From positions 22,031 to 86,030 of the forward strand of contig JAFGHX010000414.1 of the NCBI GenBank assembly GCA_016929905.1: a stretch of DNA of 64,000 nucleotides. The letters run 5' to 3'. This DNA comes from Kiritimatiellia bacterium. Its GTDB lineage: Bacteria > Verrucomicrobiota > Kiritimatiellia > JAFGHX01. Positions 1-10,059 of this stretch are shown here, piece by piece. Under the pieces are notes generated by a model. It worked only from the letters and a program-made list of their open reading frames with translations. It was not told the origin of the DNA and searched no databases. Both the position numbers and the translations under genes were made by a program. How positions within the stretch are numbered: the stretch's first letter is position 1; each line of letters begins with the position of its first letter.

Positions 1-1697
1 ACCTCGTGTGCGCTTTCCGTGAAAAAGCACTGGCCGCCCCCGCGCTGGGCGACGTCCTCGAGCAGCCGCGCGTCGCAATCGGTCGGCCGGCCCAGCCCGA
101 CGACGCTCACCGTGATGTTCGCTTCCGCCGCCTTGGCCAGAAGCTGCTTGTAGGCGCCGGGCTCCTCCGAATCCGCGGCGTCGGCAAAGAGGATGATGTG
201 CCGGGTACCGGCCTTCGCCTTCATGAGCATCTTGACCGAGGCCGCGAGCGCCTCGTACACGAAGATGCCGCCGCCCATCGAGTCGATCTTGAGGATCTTC
301 CCGCGGTAACTCCGGTTCTTCTGCACGGTGTCGATATCGACGATCACGTGCGGGGAACTGTCCACGGCGATCACCCCGAACTCGTCCATCTCGGAGAGCA
401 GATCGAGCACCTGGACCGTCCCGATGTTGGCCAGGTCCATCTTCCGTTTCCCGCCGCCCGCGCCGGCCTGCATGCTGCCGGACCGATCCAGCGCGACGAC
501 CATGGCGAGCGACAGCTTTCTGTGCTCCTTGCGCAGTTCCATGGAGACGGGCATGATGGGGTCGAGCGGCGACTGGAAGTAGCCGCCGGGCCCGTAGGCG
601 TGCTGGCCGCCGGTCAGCATGAGGCCCGCACCGGTCTCGCGCACCCAGGCGGCGAGGCTGTCCATGCCGCGAGTCCCGAGCTCGTTGGCCATGACGTTTT
701 CGAGAACGACGGCCGAGCAGCCGGCAAGTTCGGCGAGTGCCCATCGGCACTCACCGGCGCGCCGGCTCTTCACCTCCAGCCCGTCGGCCGCGAGCGCGGC
801 GGCCAGCCCGGACGGCTCTTCCCGCGGCCGCACGCAGAGGACCGGGCGCGGCCCCTTCACGCCGACGATGAGTCTGGCGCGATTGTTCTCGGGCATTGGG
901 TCCTCCCCCTCGCCCTGCACGGCCAACCGGTAGCTGCAGGCGCCTGCATCCTGCACCACATCGCGGAACATCAGACGGCTCAACCCGGCCGGCACGGTCT
1001 TGCGGCCGGCCGCCAGCACGGCGGCGCCCCGCCTGAACTCGTACTGGACTTCCTGCCGGACCGGCGAGCTGATCCAACCGGTGATCAGATAGGACTGGCC
1101 CGGCGTCACGAGTTCCGGCGCTTCGACGCGGTCGATGGCCAGGTCGCGAACGCCGGTCCGCTCCAGCAGCCGATAATCGAGCGCCACATCGCGCACGGCA
1201 AAACGCGCCGCCAGGTTGAGCGGGTCCGCGCCTGTCCAACGCCCGTCGCTGAGCACCAGCACGCGGCCCGCGCCGTCGGCCGGGATCAGGGCCAGCGCCG
1301 TCTCCAGCGCGTCGGCCAGGTTCGACTGATCTTCGCCGACCTCCGACACGAAACCCGGGAACTTGCCGGTCTGCGGCGGCTGCTCCACCACCGCCGTGCG
1401 CCCGAACGAAACGACGGCAAGCCGGTCGTCCGCCCCCATCCGCGACTGGACCAGATCGACGCCCTCCTTCTGAATGCTCCCGCTTCCGGCCGGCATGGAC
1501 TCGCTGCGGTCGGCCACGACAACCACCGTCCCGGCACGGCCCGGCAACTTCACCGCCGGCCGGCACAGCGCGAGCAGGAGCACGAGCACCGTCGCGCCGC
1601 GCACCACGCCAAGCATCCCGGTCGGCGGCCGCCAGAGCAGAAAGGAAACCGCGATCGGAATGCTCAACACCAGCCAGATTGGGTAGTACAGCACCAT
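1..1697 (-). CDS. von Willebrand factor A domain membrane protein, partial (runs off left edge)
   Basis: Own reverse translation from ATG at 1697: MVLYYPIWLVLSIPIAVSFLLWRPPTGMLGVVRGATVLVLLLALCRPAVKLPGRAGTVVVVADRSESMPAG... then VALDRSGSMQAG (MIDAS-type DxSxS). Absent from the ORF track because no stop lies inside the window. Confidence 0.85.
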   Translation of the reverse strand, partial: MVLYYPIWLVLSIPIAVSFLLWRPPTGMLGVVRGATVLVLLLALCRPAVKLPGRAGTVVVVADRSESMPAGSGSIQKEGVDLVQSRMGADDRLAVVSFGRTAVVEQPPQTGKFPGFVSEVGEDQSNLADALETALALIPADGAGRVLVLSDGRWTGADPLNLAARFAVRDVALDYRLLERTGVRDLAIDRVEAPELVTPGQSYLITGWISSPVRQEVQYEFRRGAAVLAAGRKTVPAGLSRLMFRDVVQDAGACSYRLAVQGEGEDPMPENNRARLIVGVKGPRPVLCVRPREEPSGLAAALAADGLEVKSRRAGECRWALAELAGCSAVVLENVMANELGTRGMDSLAAWVRETGAGLMLTGGQHAYGPGGYFQSPLDPIMPVSMELRKEHRKLSLAMVVALDRSGSMQAGAGGGKRKMDLANIGTVQVLDLLSEMDEFGVIAVDSSPHVIVDIDTVQKNRSYRGKILKIDSMGGGIFVYEALAASVKMLMKAKAGTRHIILFADAADSEEPGAYKQLLAKAAEANITVSVVGLGRPTDCDARLLEDVAQRGGGQCFFTESAHE

Positions 1698-1730
1698 GAT
1701 GAACAAGAAGTCATCCCGTCTTCATCAACG

Positions 1731-3506
1731 TCAACCGACCAACGTCTTCCTTCCCGCCATCCGGGCGACGAGCGCCATGTGCCCGGTGAGCGCGGCGAGG
1801 GTCAACAGCGCGAAGACCCACGCCGTACTGGCGTAATCGCGCTTGATCGCCGCCTGGTCGACCCAGCCGCCCCACTCGCCGGAGCGGCAGCCCGAGAGAT
1901 CCGACTCCTCCGGCGCCAGCAGATTCGAGGCGAACAGGTAGGGTTGTTCATCGACCTCCACCTTGTAGACTCCGGTCTGTCGGACGGGGATCACAACGCG
2001 ATCGCCGTCGACCCGTCGTTCGGTCCGGGCTCGGCCCGGTTCGGTTGTCAACAGGCGATGGACTCCCGGCCGGGCGGTAATGACGGCGTCCATCCCGAGC
2101 CGCAGATTGACTTCCGCCATACCGGGCGCTTCAGCGGCCCGCCAGTGCATGAGGTTCCAGAACAGAACGGGCCAGTTGGGTGTCTTCTGCAGGGTAGAGT
2201 GTGCGGGGCTGATGCGCAGCCGGACGCGGTGGCTTTGGGCGAGCCCCTCGTCATCGCTCAGGAGCGGGATGCTGCCCGCCATGACGACGGGCACGCCGTC
2301 GAGCGTGTTGGTGGCGGGCACGCCCCATACGACGCCGTCGAGGCTGACCCCTTTCATGAGGGGATGCCCCCAATCCGCGACGAACGGGCCGACATACGCG
2401 TTGCACGCATCCCCGCTCAGCAGATGAACCACCCAGGTCCAGGGGTCGCTGGTTGTCACGGCGGACCGATCCGTGATGATCAGTTGCGGGCTGAGCGTCA
2501 CGCGCGAACGCATGTCCGACGCCGCCAAGGCGTCGTCAACCAGCTCACGGAGGCGCGGGTCGCCGATCTGCGTCTGCACACGGACGTTGCGCGGCGGCTC
2601 GGCCACCAGCTCGATCGCGTCGTCGACCGCGAGCCGATCGGCATTGAGCCGGGCCCGAACGGTGCCGGCGCCGGGCGGCAGGTCAAAGACGACTCGCTGT
2701 GCGGCGCCCGGCTCGAGCGTCAGCAGTCTGGAGGCCGGGCCGTTCGTACCGCCGGTCTCCACATGCAGCACGGTTCGGACGGGCTCGGGGGCGAACGCAG
2801 CCACCTCCAGCAGACAGCGCTCCGTATCAGCGGCCCGGCTTCGCGTGGCATTGACGATCCCGACATTCGGCTCGGGCCGGCCGAAAGCCAGCCACCGGAT
2901 GCGCCCCTTGCTCAGCGTCTCGGCCGCGGGCGGCTGATCGGAGAGGACCAGGACAAGCCCGGCGCTGCCCGCCAGTTCGAAGGCCAGACCGACCGCGCGA
3001 TGGAGGGCCGCCGTCGGCGCGGAACACGCCCATCTCTTCAGCGTCGCGCGCACCGGCCCTGCTTCCACGCCCGTATGACCCAGCGTCTCAATGCGGCGGC
3101 CGGCCAGTACGAACCGAAGCGATGACGGACGCGTGCGCGCCACCACATCGAGCACCGCCTCTTCCGCGCGGTCGCGGGGCCGGCCGCCCGGCAGTTCGGC
3201 CAACATGGAAACCGAATCGTCCAGCACAACGACCAACGGGCGCCGGCTGCGCGACGTCGGCCAGCGCGGGTCGACGGCGCCGATCGTGAGCAGGACCAGA
3301 ACCAGCAGTTCCAGCAGAAAGATGAGCGGCACCTGAATCCGGGCCAGCCGCCGCCCGCCCTCCTTGGCGCGCGTCGCGAACGACCAGAGCATCAGGCTGG
3401 AAACCGGCCAGCGCCGGAACCGGTTGCGCAGGAAGTAGATCCCCGCCAGAACCGGCAGCGAAATCAGGCCGGCCAACGCCAACGGGTATGTGAGAAACGG
3501 GAACAT
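1731..3506 (-). CDS. BatA/VWA-domain membrane protein
   Basis: N-terminal MFPFLTYPLALAGLISLPVLAGIYFLRNRFRRWPVSSLMLW (BatA-type), VVVLDDSVSM motif, C-terminal TM. Confidence 0.85.
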   Translation of the reverse strand: MFPFLTYPLALAGLISLPVLAGIYFLRNRFRRWPVSSLMLWSFATRAKEGGRRLARIQVPLIFLLELLVLVLLTIGAVDPRWPTSRSRRPLVVVLDDSVSMLAELPGGRPRDRAEEAVLDVVARTRPSSLRFVLAGRRIETLGHTGVEAGPVRATLKRWACSAPTAALHRAVGLAFELAGSAGLVLVLSDQPPAAETLSKGRIRWLAFGRPEPNVGIVNATRSRAADTERCLLEVAAFAPEPVRTVLHVETGGTNGPASRLLTLEPGAAQRVVFDLPPGAGTVRARLNADRLAVDDAIELVAEPPRNVRVQTQIGDPRLRELVDDALAASDMRSRVTLSPQLIITDRSAVTTSDPWTWVVHLLSGDACNAYVGPFVADWGHPLMKGVSLDGVVWGVPATNTLDGVPVVMAGSIPLLSDDEGLAQSHRVRLRISPAHSTLQKTPNWPVLFWNLMHWRAAEAPGMAEVNLRLGMDAVITARPGVHRLLTTEPGRARTERRVDGDRVVIPVRQTGVYKVEVDEQPYLFASNLLAPEESDLSGCRSGEWGGWVDQAAIKRDYASTAWVFALLTLAALTGHMALVARMAGRKTLVG

Positions 3507-3522
3507 GCGGGTTCGTTATTCG

Positions 3523-4401
3523 TTATGCGTTATTCGTTAACAGGATCTGGGTGGCTTCGAGCGCATCGAGCTGCCAGTCCCCGACAATCTGCTCCGCGAC
3601 GGCTGTCGCGATGACGGCCCCCGCCTGCCGGCAGGCGCGGTGCCAGTTGTGCTGGTGCGTGGTGAGCGCCGCGGTGTAGCGCTTCCGCGCGGCGGCATCG
3701 AGGAAGACCTCGAACCGCTCGCCGGTCTCGACATCCTCGAGGCGCGTGTTGCCCTGGGGCGGCGGGTTGACATCCGCGTCGGCCAGGAGCTGGACGACCA
3801 CCACGGCGGCCGCGTCTTCGGCCAGGCGCCGCAGCACCGGGACGGGATCACCGCGCCAGAACAGGTCGCTGATCAACACGCGGATCCCTTTGCGCCGCCA
3901 GCCGGGCAGCGCGAGCGCGAACGAGTCCGACGGGTCACCCTCGAAGTCCAGTTCGATGCCGTCCCAGACGCCCGGTCGGCTGGTCCCGTTGCCGACGCGC
4001 CGGATATCCGCGGCGACGGACCAGGCCGTGTGCGTGCACTTGGCATTGCCGGCGGCGGAGGCGAACACGGCCGCAAGCCCGAGCAGCGCCCGGGCCTTGG
4101 CCGTGTCCTGAAGCGCCATCGAGCGCGACCCGTCGAGCAGGATGTCCACGTGCGGGCTGACCTCCTCACGAAAGAGTTTCAGCACCAGCTTGTCGCTGCG
4201 GGCATAGACGTTCCAATCGATATGGCGCAGGTCGTCGCCCGGCTGATACTCGCGATAGTCCTTGAAATCGACCGAACTGCCCGTCTTGTGGCCCAGATGG
4301 ACGCCGGCCAGCCCGCTGGCCACGTCGGTGGGCAGCGTCATGGCGTAGCGCATGCCCGCCCGCTCGCCTTCTTCGAGATACCGGCGCCACGGCTCACGCA
4401 T
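3523..4401 (-). CDS. DUF58 domain-containing protein
   Basis: GSSVDFKDYREYQPGDDLRHIDWNVYARSDKLVLKLFREE is the DUF58 signature; adjacent to MoxR/VWA genes. Confidence 0.93.
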   Translation of the reverse strand: MREPWRRYLEEGERAGMRYAMTLPTDVASGLAGVHLGHKTGSSVDFKDYREYQPGDDLRHIDWNVYARSDKLVLKLFREEVSPHVDILLDGSRSMALQDTAKARALLGLAAVFASAAGNAKCTHTAWSVAADIRRVGNGTSRPGVWDGIELDFEGDPSDSFALALPGWRRKGIRVLISDLFWRGDPVPVLRRLAEDAAAVVVVQLLADADVNPPPQGNTRLEDVETGERFEVFLDAAARKRYTAALTTHQHNWHRACRQAGAVIATAVAEQIVGDWQLDALEATQILLTNNA

Positions 4402-6031
4402 CGGACGCCCCCTCTCCGCCCGCATGGTCGGACGCGGCGATATCGGGCAACGGCGGCGGCTCTTCCGCCGGGCGCGGTTCGGCCTGCGGTACGTCGGGCG
4501 GTTGTTGCGCCGCCGGCGGCGGCGCCGCCGGGTCGGTCTCGGGCCGAGCCGGTGTCGCGGTGCTCTCCAGCGGCTTGAACGCTCCGATCTGCCGCCAGAG
4601 CCAGGGTGCGCTCAACGCAACGGCCGCAGCGGCCCAACTGAGCGCGAACACCATGTGCACGGGGCGAAAGGATTCGTCACCCAGCGTGAAGATGTTGCCG
4701 AGCCGCCACGTGCCCTTGTTATGGGGCGAAAGCGTATCGCGCACGAACCCGGTGAAGACCGGCAGGAGCGTGCCGACCATAATGAGCAGGAGCATGATCA
4801 CCCAGGTCTTGCCATGCGAGACGGCGCTGCGGAGCAGGAGTCGGCGCACGATCGAGGCCGTCAGTGCGTAGCAGAACATGTAGAGCCAGAGAATCGCCAG
4901 GACTTCAAGGGCCTCTTCATACCCGCGCCAACCGCCGATCTGCGCCGCGAGCACGAAGGCCAGAAACAGCGTGAACCCGGCCATCGTGAAGCTCCACATC
5001 AGCCCGCCGGCAGGCCCCGTGTAGAAGAAGAAGGCTACCGGCCGCAGCAGCCGCCGGCGCGGGATAGCGCTGCGGATGCGGCGGCTGAGCTGGTCCCGCT
5101 CGCTGACCACCATGCCGAGCGCAAACGACCACACGACCATGCTCGGGACGAGCCAGAACAGCAGGATCTCCGCCTCGCTCACGGCTGCCGCCCAGATCCC
5201 CGTGATCAGCCCGCCGATCAGCCAGGCGGCGGTCAGATTCAGTCGCACGCTCAAGGCGCGATTGGCCGACGGCGGCATGATCAGCGCGGCGGCAAACACC
5301 TGCTGCAACCAGATGGCGCCCAGCCCCAGCACCACCACCGTCGCCGCCACGCCCCAGAATTGCGCCTGAGCCAGCATGCTGCCGACGCCCTCCTCAAGCA
5401 AGGTGTAACCGGCCAGTGTCATGAGCCCGATCGCCTGGCAGAGCCCGACGGCCAGGCCCAACCCCAGCAGCGATTTGAAGACACGGGTGGCCGGAACCGC
5501 GGCGACGAGAATGGACGATTGGATACAGACGGCGATCGCGAGCAGGACGAGTGAGAGAATGACGAAGATGGAGGGCAGGTCGATCCCGCGCAGCAGATAG
5601 GTGAACACCATGAACGGCATGCAGGCGCTGAAGATCACAAGCGCCATGATCAGCCCGGAGTAGAGCTTCCCTCTGATAATCGCGCCGGGTGTGAGCGTGG
5701 TGACAAACAGCAGGTCCGTGTGCAACGCCGACCGCTCGACGGCGAATCGCGTACCCACATACGCGGGAACGAACAGCATGCAGGCCGCGTTCAGAATGCC
5801 GAGCAGGATCATAAACAACTGTCGCCCCCACCGCCCGGTCGCCATCGGCGAAACGAGCCGTTCGATGCTGTGCGAAATGACGAACCCGCCCGTCCCGATA
5901 ACAAGGACAAGCAGGAAGAACATGAACAGCGAGACCATGAACCGGCTGCGCACGAACTGGCGCAGCTCCTTGACCATGATCGCATTCAAGGCCCAGTGAC
6001 GCGGCCGCATATAGTCCGGGAGCACCTTCAC
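4394..6031 (-). CDS. ABC transporter permease (multi-TM)
   Basis: Many hydrophobic segments; start overlaps the stop of the ABC ATPase gene. Confidence 0.85.
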   Translation of the reverse strand: MKVLPDYMRPRHWALNAIMVKELRQFVRSRFMVSLFMFFLLVLVIGTGGFVISHSIERLVSPMATGRWGRQLFMILLGILNAACMLFVPAYVGTRFAVERSALHTDLLFVTTLTPGAIIRGKLYSGLIMALVIFSACMPFMVFTYLLRGIDLPSIFVILSLVLLAIAVCIQSSILVAAVPATRVFKSLLGLGLAVGLCQAIGLMTLAGYTLLEEGVGSMLAQAQFWGVAATVVVLGLGAIWLQQVFAAALIMPPSANRALSVRLNLTAAWLIGGLITGIWAAAVSEAEILLFWLVPSMVVWSFALGMVVSERDQLSRRIRSAIPRRRLLRPVAFFFYTGPAGGLMWSFTMAGFTLFLAFVLAAQIGGWRGYEEALEVLAILWLYMFCYALTASIVRRLLLRSAVSHGKTWVIMLLLIMVGTLLPVFTGFVRDTLSPHNKGTWRLGNIFTLGDESFRPVHMVFALSWAAAAVALSAPWLWRQIGAFKPLESTATPARPETDPAAPPPAAQQPPDVPQAEPRPAEEPPPLPDIAASDHAGGEGASDA

Positions 6032-6957
6032 TGCAACTCGCCCTTCGTAATACTCATGAAGACCTCTTCCAGCTCTGCCCGGCGCTGCTTGAACTCCGCG
6101 ATCCGGTAGCCGCGCCGGATCAGGTCGGCCAGGATCTCCGCGCAGCGTTCCTCGGAACCGTCCACCTCGACCAGGACCTCGGCGCCGGCCGGCCGCACGT
6201 TCTCGATCCCGGGCATTTCGAGCAGGGCCTTGGCGACCTCGTCCTGGCCGCTCAGGGGCCGGATCATCAGCGTACGCTTCGGCATGCTTCGCTGGACGAC
6301 CTCTCCGATCGTGCCCGTTTCCAGCAGCCGGCCCTGCTCGATAATCACGACGCCGGTACAGATCTCGCGCAGTTCGCTCAGGATGTGCGAGCTGATGAAG
6401 ATGGCTTTGTTCTGTTCGGAGAGCACGTGCAGCAGTTCGCGCAGCTCGATGCGCGCGCGCGGGTCCAGCCCGGCCGCCGGCTCGTCGAGGATGAGGACCG
6501 TCGGGTCGTGGACGAGCGACCGGCCAACGCTGACCCGCTGCTGCATGCCTTTGGACAATGCGCTCAGCAGTTTGTCGCGCATGCCGGTCAGGCCGGTGAA
6601 CTCCTCGACACCCTCAACCACTGTGCGGCGCCGCGCGCCTTTCAGGCCGTAGGCGCGGGCAAAGAAATCGAGATACTCGTGCACGGTTATGCCGGTGTGC
6701 GCAGGCAGGGCATCCGGCACGAAGCCGACCAGCCGCCTCACCTTTTCCGGGTCTTCCGTCACGGAGACGCCGTCGACGAACGCATCGCCCTCGGTCGCCT
6801 CGTCGAGGGTGGCCATGATCCGCATCGTCGTCGTCTTGCCGGCCCCGTTCGGCCCGACAAACCCTACGACCTGACCCGTCTCGAAGCTGAACGAGATCCC
6901 GTCCACGGCCCGGGCCTTGGCGAAATGCTTCTTCAGATTGACGACATCAACCTTCAT
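6028..6957 (-). CDS. ABC transporter ATP-binding protein
   Basis: Walker A GPNGAGKTTTMR, signature LSKGMQQRVSVGRSLVHDP, Walker [13 protein letters not shown]. Confidence 0.97.
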   Translation of the reverse strand: MKVDVVNLKKHFAKARAVDGISFSFETGQVVGFVGPNGAGKTTTMRIMATLDEATEGDAFVDGVSVTEDPEKVRRLVGFVPDALPAHTGITVHEYLDFFARAYGLKGARRRTVVEGVEEFTGLTGMRDKLLSALSKGMQQRVSVGRSLVHDPTVLILDEPAAGLDPRARIELRELLHVLSEQNKAIFISSHILSELREICTGVVIIEQGRLLETGTIGEVVQRSMPKRTLMIRPLSGQDEVAKALLEMPGIENVRPAGAEVLVEVDGSEERCAEILADLIRRGYRIAEFKQRRAELEEVFMSITKGELQ

Positions 6958-8999
6958 GTGTCCGTTCCGAGCTGATCCGGACCTCTGCATCCGTTGACGT
7001 GCTGATACGGAATCGGGCGGCGAGGGCTTTCTGCCCTGCAGGGCATGATTGGCGTTTCCCGCGCGTGGGCACCGATGGGCCCGAGCCGCTCACGGAGCGC
7101 GTCTGCAACGGAGAAGGAGGCGGGTGAGCGTCCGGCATCCGGCGTGCCGGCCCCGGCCCGCCCCGCGCGGAGTTCAGCGCGGCCGATGGACTCCGTGTCC
7201 AGGATCCCGTACACGACACTCCGTTCCCGGCTGCGGCCGACGCGCTCCAGGCCTTTCTCGAGGAACGGGCAGGCATCGAGCGTGGCAATATAGGTGCCGG
7301 CCAGCAGCGACTGGGCCGGCGCGTTGGTGAAGCCGGCATAGTTGTCCTGCCATTTCACTTTGTGGTAGGCGCGCCGGAGCCGGCCCAGTTCGTTGCCGGC
7401 CGCCTCGGCTTCCGCGAGGAGCGTGCCGCGCTTGCCGGCCGGGATGCCGCCGCACGCATACACGCGGCCGTCCCCATCCGCCAGCCACAGGCTGCGGATA
7501 TCGGTGCCGAGCCCGTTCAACGCCGCAAGCGAACCGTCCGGCTGGCGCATGAGCTCGAGCCGTTCCCGGCGCTGCTCGGACTTGCGGATCATGAAGTGCG
7601 CGGGCAGCCGCGCGCTGATCCAGCCGGATCTGAAGTGCTGATCGGCCGACCAATCCACGTCGCGACCGGCTCCGGCGCCGTACGTACGCGTCTCGACTTC
7701 GGGTGTCAGTTCGGTGTCATAGCCGAAATGCAGGCCGCCGCGCGGCGTCAACGGGCAATAGTAAGCCAGCAACCCCAGCGTCGATGCGCGATGGGCGCGC
7801 TGATCCAGTATGGTCAGGGTCTCCACCCGCATGACGGGCCGGATCCCCTCGGAAACCCAGGCATAGACGACGATCAGCAGGGAGGTCAGCACCGAAACGG
7901 CCGGCACGGTCCAGAGCATCCATATCAGCTTCTTCTTACGCAGCAGGATGATGAAATTCACGGGCCCAATCACGACGGCGAACCCGAGCATCAGGAGGAA
8001 CAGGAACCGGATCGAGACCCCCACATCGTCCACGACGGGGAATACGCGGTTCGCCTCGCCCGCGTTGCTGACGCCGGCCCAAGGTTGGCGGCTTTCGATC
8101 CATGCCTTGCGGACGTACAGGAGTTGTTCGCGGCCGAGATGCTCGCCGGCCGCTTGGGGGCTGGCGATGACTTGGCCGAACCCCACGTACCACGCCTTCA
8201 GCCCGGGCGGCGCTTCGCACGCCAGTCGCGGCCACGGCTCGGGCACGGCGAAATCGCCGATGACGAGCAGCGATCCGCCGCATTCCACGTAGCGCCAGAG
8301 GGCCGCGCGCACGGCGGACGGCATGTCCTGCAGGTCGGCCTCCGTCACCACGACTCCGTCGTAGCACGTCCACCCCAGCCAACTGGTGGTCCAGTTCCGT
8401 ACGTCCGACTCCGCCTTAACGAGTTCGAACTCCTTCTCCCGGCTGCGCCGCGATCCGCGCGAGCTGCGCCGGACCTGCGCGTAGAGCGAGTTCTGGAAGT
8501 TCTTCTCGAAATCGTCGCGGTTCACCGCCCGGCTCAACAGCACATTGAACGCGCTCTTCCGGTTCCAGCGCGCGATGTGCTGCCCGATCGGGTACGGCAC
8601 GGCCACGTCGCCGGCGTGCCGGCCGTCGATGACGACGACCATCCGCTCGTCGCCCTGTACGGCGAGCGGCGGCTGCAGCAAGGAAACGGTCATGCTCGAG
8701 CGCGGCGCCACGACCGCCGAGCGCGTGATGGAGCGAATGTGATTGCCGGAGGCAAAGCTGCGTTTCGGCAGCAGCAGCCGAACCCGATGCGCCTCGGTCA
8801 GCGAGCTGTTCTCGACGAGCACACGGTGCTCCACATAGCCGTGCGGGCTCTCGCCGACCTGCGTAGAGAGCGGCGAGACGGTCATCGGCCCGAACCGTTC
8901 GGCGGCCCGGGCCGGCACCGGCACGAAGGCGACGGCTGCCAGCACAACCAACCCCGGCACCGCGGGGACCGTACGAGGCCTGCTGCGCCGCACGCTCAT
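6954..8999 (-). CDS. Hypothetical exported/membrane protein of MoxR-ABC operon
   Basis: Signal-like N-terminus, central TM (FLFLLMLGFAVVIGPVNFIILL), ATGA-type overlaps with both neighbours. Confidence 0.8.
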   Translation of the reverse strand: MSVRRSRPRTVPAVPGLVVLAAVAFVPVPARAAERFGPMTVSPLSTQVGESPHGYVEHRVLVENSSLTEAHRVRLLLPKRSFASGNHIRSITRSAVVAPRSSMTVSLLQPPLAVQGDERMVVVIDGRHAGDVAVPYPIGQHIARWNRKSAFNVLLSRAVNRDDFEKNFQNSLYAQVRRSSRGSRRSREKEFELVKAESDVRNWTTSWLGWTCYDGVVVTEADLQDMPSAVRAALWRYVECGGSLLVIGDFAVPEPWPRLACEAPPGLKAWYVGFGQVIASPQAAGEHLGREQLLYVRKAWIESRQPWAGVSNAGEANRVFPVVDDVGVSIRFLFLLMLGFAVVIGPVNFIILLRKKKLIWMLWTVPAVSVLTSLLIVVYAWVSEGIRPVMRVETLTILDQRAHRASTLGLLAYYCPLTPRGGLHFGYDTELTPEVETRTYGAGAGRDVDWSADQHFRSGWISARLPAHFMIRKSEQRRERLELMRQPDGSLAALNGLGTDIRSLWLADGDGRVYACGGIPAGKRGTLLAEAEAAGNELGRLRRAYHKVKWQDNYAGFTNAPAQSLLAGTYIATLDACPFLEKGLERVGRSRERSVVYGILDTESIGRAELRAGRAGAGTPDAGRSPASFSVADALRERLGPIGAHARETPIMPCRAESPRRPIPYQHVNGCRGPDQLGTDT

Positions 9000-10045
9000 G
9001 CGGACTTCTCCTCGATTTCCATGTCGGCCGGCAGGCCGAGTTCGGCCTCGGGCACCCCGTCGAGCAGGCTGCCGACCACGGCCATCGGGGAAAGCTTCTC
9101 GAACCGCGCCTTGTAGTTCAGAATCAAGCGGTGATTCAACACGGGCCCGGCAACAGCCCGCACGTCTTCAAAGCCGACGGTCGGCCGACCGGCGATGATG
9201 GCACAGGCCCGTGCAGCCTCCGCGATGGCAATGGCGGCGCGCGGCGAAGCCCCGTACAGGACATAGTCGCGAACGGCCTCCGGCGCCGCGGCTTCACCCG
9301 GATGCGTGGCGGCGACCAACCGGGCGACATAGCGGGAAACGGGTTTCGGCAGGAAGACGCGTTCCATCGCCGCGAATACCTTCTCCAGGTCCGCCGCCTG
9401 CATCTGCCACGTCGGCGCCGGCGGCTCGCCGCGCCGGCGCGTCGAGATGATGTCGTTGAGCGTGTCGACGCTGACGTCCTCGACCAGAAGCCGAAAGAGA
9501 AACCTGTCGATCTGCGCCTCGGGCAACGGGTAAGTGCCCTCCAGCTCGATCGGATTCTGACTGGCCAGCACGAAGAACGGCGCGGGCAGCCGGCGCGTCT
9601 TGCCGAGCAGCGTGACGGAATGTTCCTGCATCGTCTCCAGCAGGGCCGACTGCGTCTTGGGCGACGCCCTGTTGATTTCGTCCGCCAGCAGGATATGGGT
9701 GAAAACCGGGCCCGGCTGGAAAACCATCTCCCGCTTGCCCGGCCCTGTTTCCTGCAGGATGTGCGTGCCCAGAATGTCGCCCGGCATCAGATCGGGCGTG
9801 AACTGGATCCGGTTGAAGTCCAGCCGCAGGATATCGCCAATCGCCTTCACAAGGGCCGTCTTGCCCAGCCCGGGCAGGCCCTCCAGCAGAATGTGGCCCC
9901 GGCTCAGGATCCCCACCAGCACCATGCGGTGCAGGTCGGCACGGCCCAACAGGATGCGGTCCAACTGCTCCAGCGTTTTCGACGCCAGTTCCGTGACGGG
10001 CTGCAGGTCCTCGGGAGTCAACAGTGTGGTCTGTGTGTCGGTCAT
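8996..10045 (-). CDS. MoxR family AAA ATPase
   Basis: GHILLEGLPGLGKTALVKAIGDILRLDFNRIQFTPDLMPGDILGTHI; LADEINRASPKTQSALLETMQE; Met at 10045 fits the start. Confidence 0.97.
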   Translation of the reverse strand: MTDTQTTLLTPEDLQPVTELASKTLEQLDRILLGRADLHRMVLVGILSRGHILLEGLPGLGKTALVKAIGDILRLDFNRIQFTPDLMPGDILGTHILQETGPGKREMVFQPGPVFTHILLADEINRASPKTQSALLETMQEHSVTLLGKTRRLPAPFFVLASQNPIELEGTYPLPEAQIDRFLFRLLVEDVSVDTLNDIISTRRRGEPPAPTWQMQAADLEKVFAAMERVFLPKPVSRYVARLVAATHPGEAAAPEAVRDYVLYGASPRAAIAIAEAARACAIIAGRPTVGFEDVRAVAGPVLNHRLILNYKARFEKLSPMAVVGSLLDGVPEAELGLPADMEIEEKSA

Positions 10046-10059
10046 GGTTCGTCCTTCCC

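Noticed and set aside
6-3125. 1039-aa plus-strand ORF
   Set aside because: Antisense shadow of clear VWA/BatA genes on the minus strand; composition (R/H/G/P-rich) is typical of GC-rich antisense frames.
7362-9116. 584-aa plus-strand ORF
   Set aside because: Antisense to the membrane protein in the overlapping minus-strand operon; no recognisable domain.
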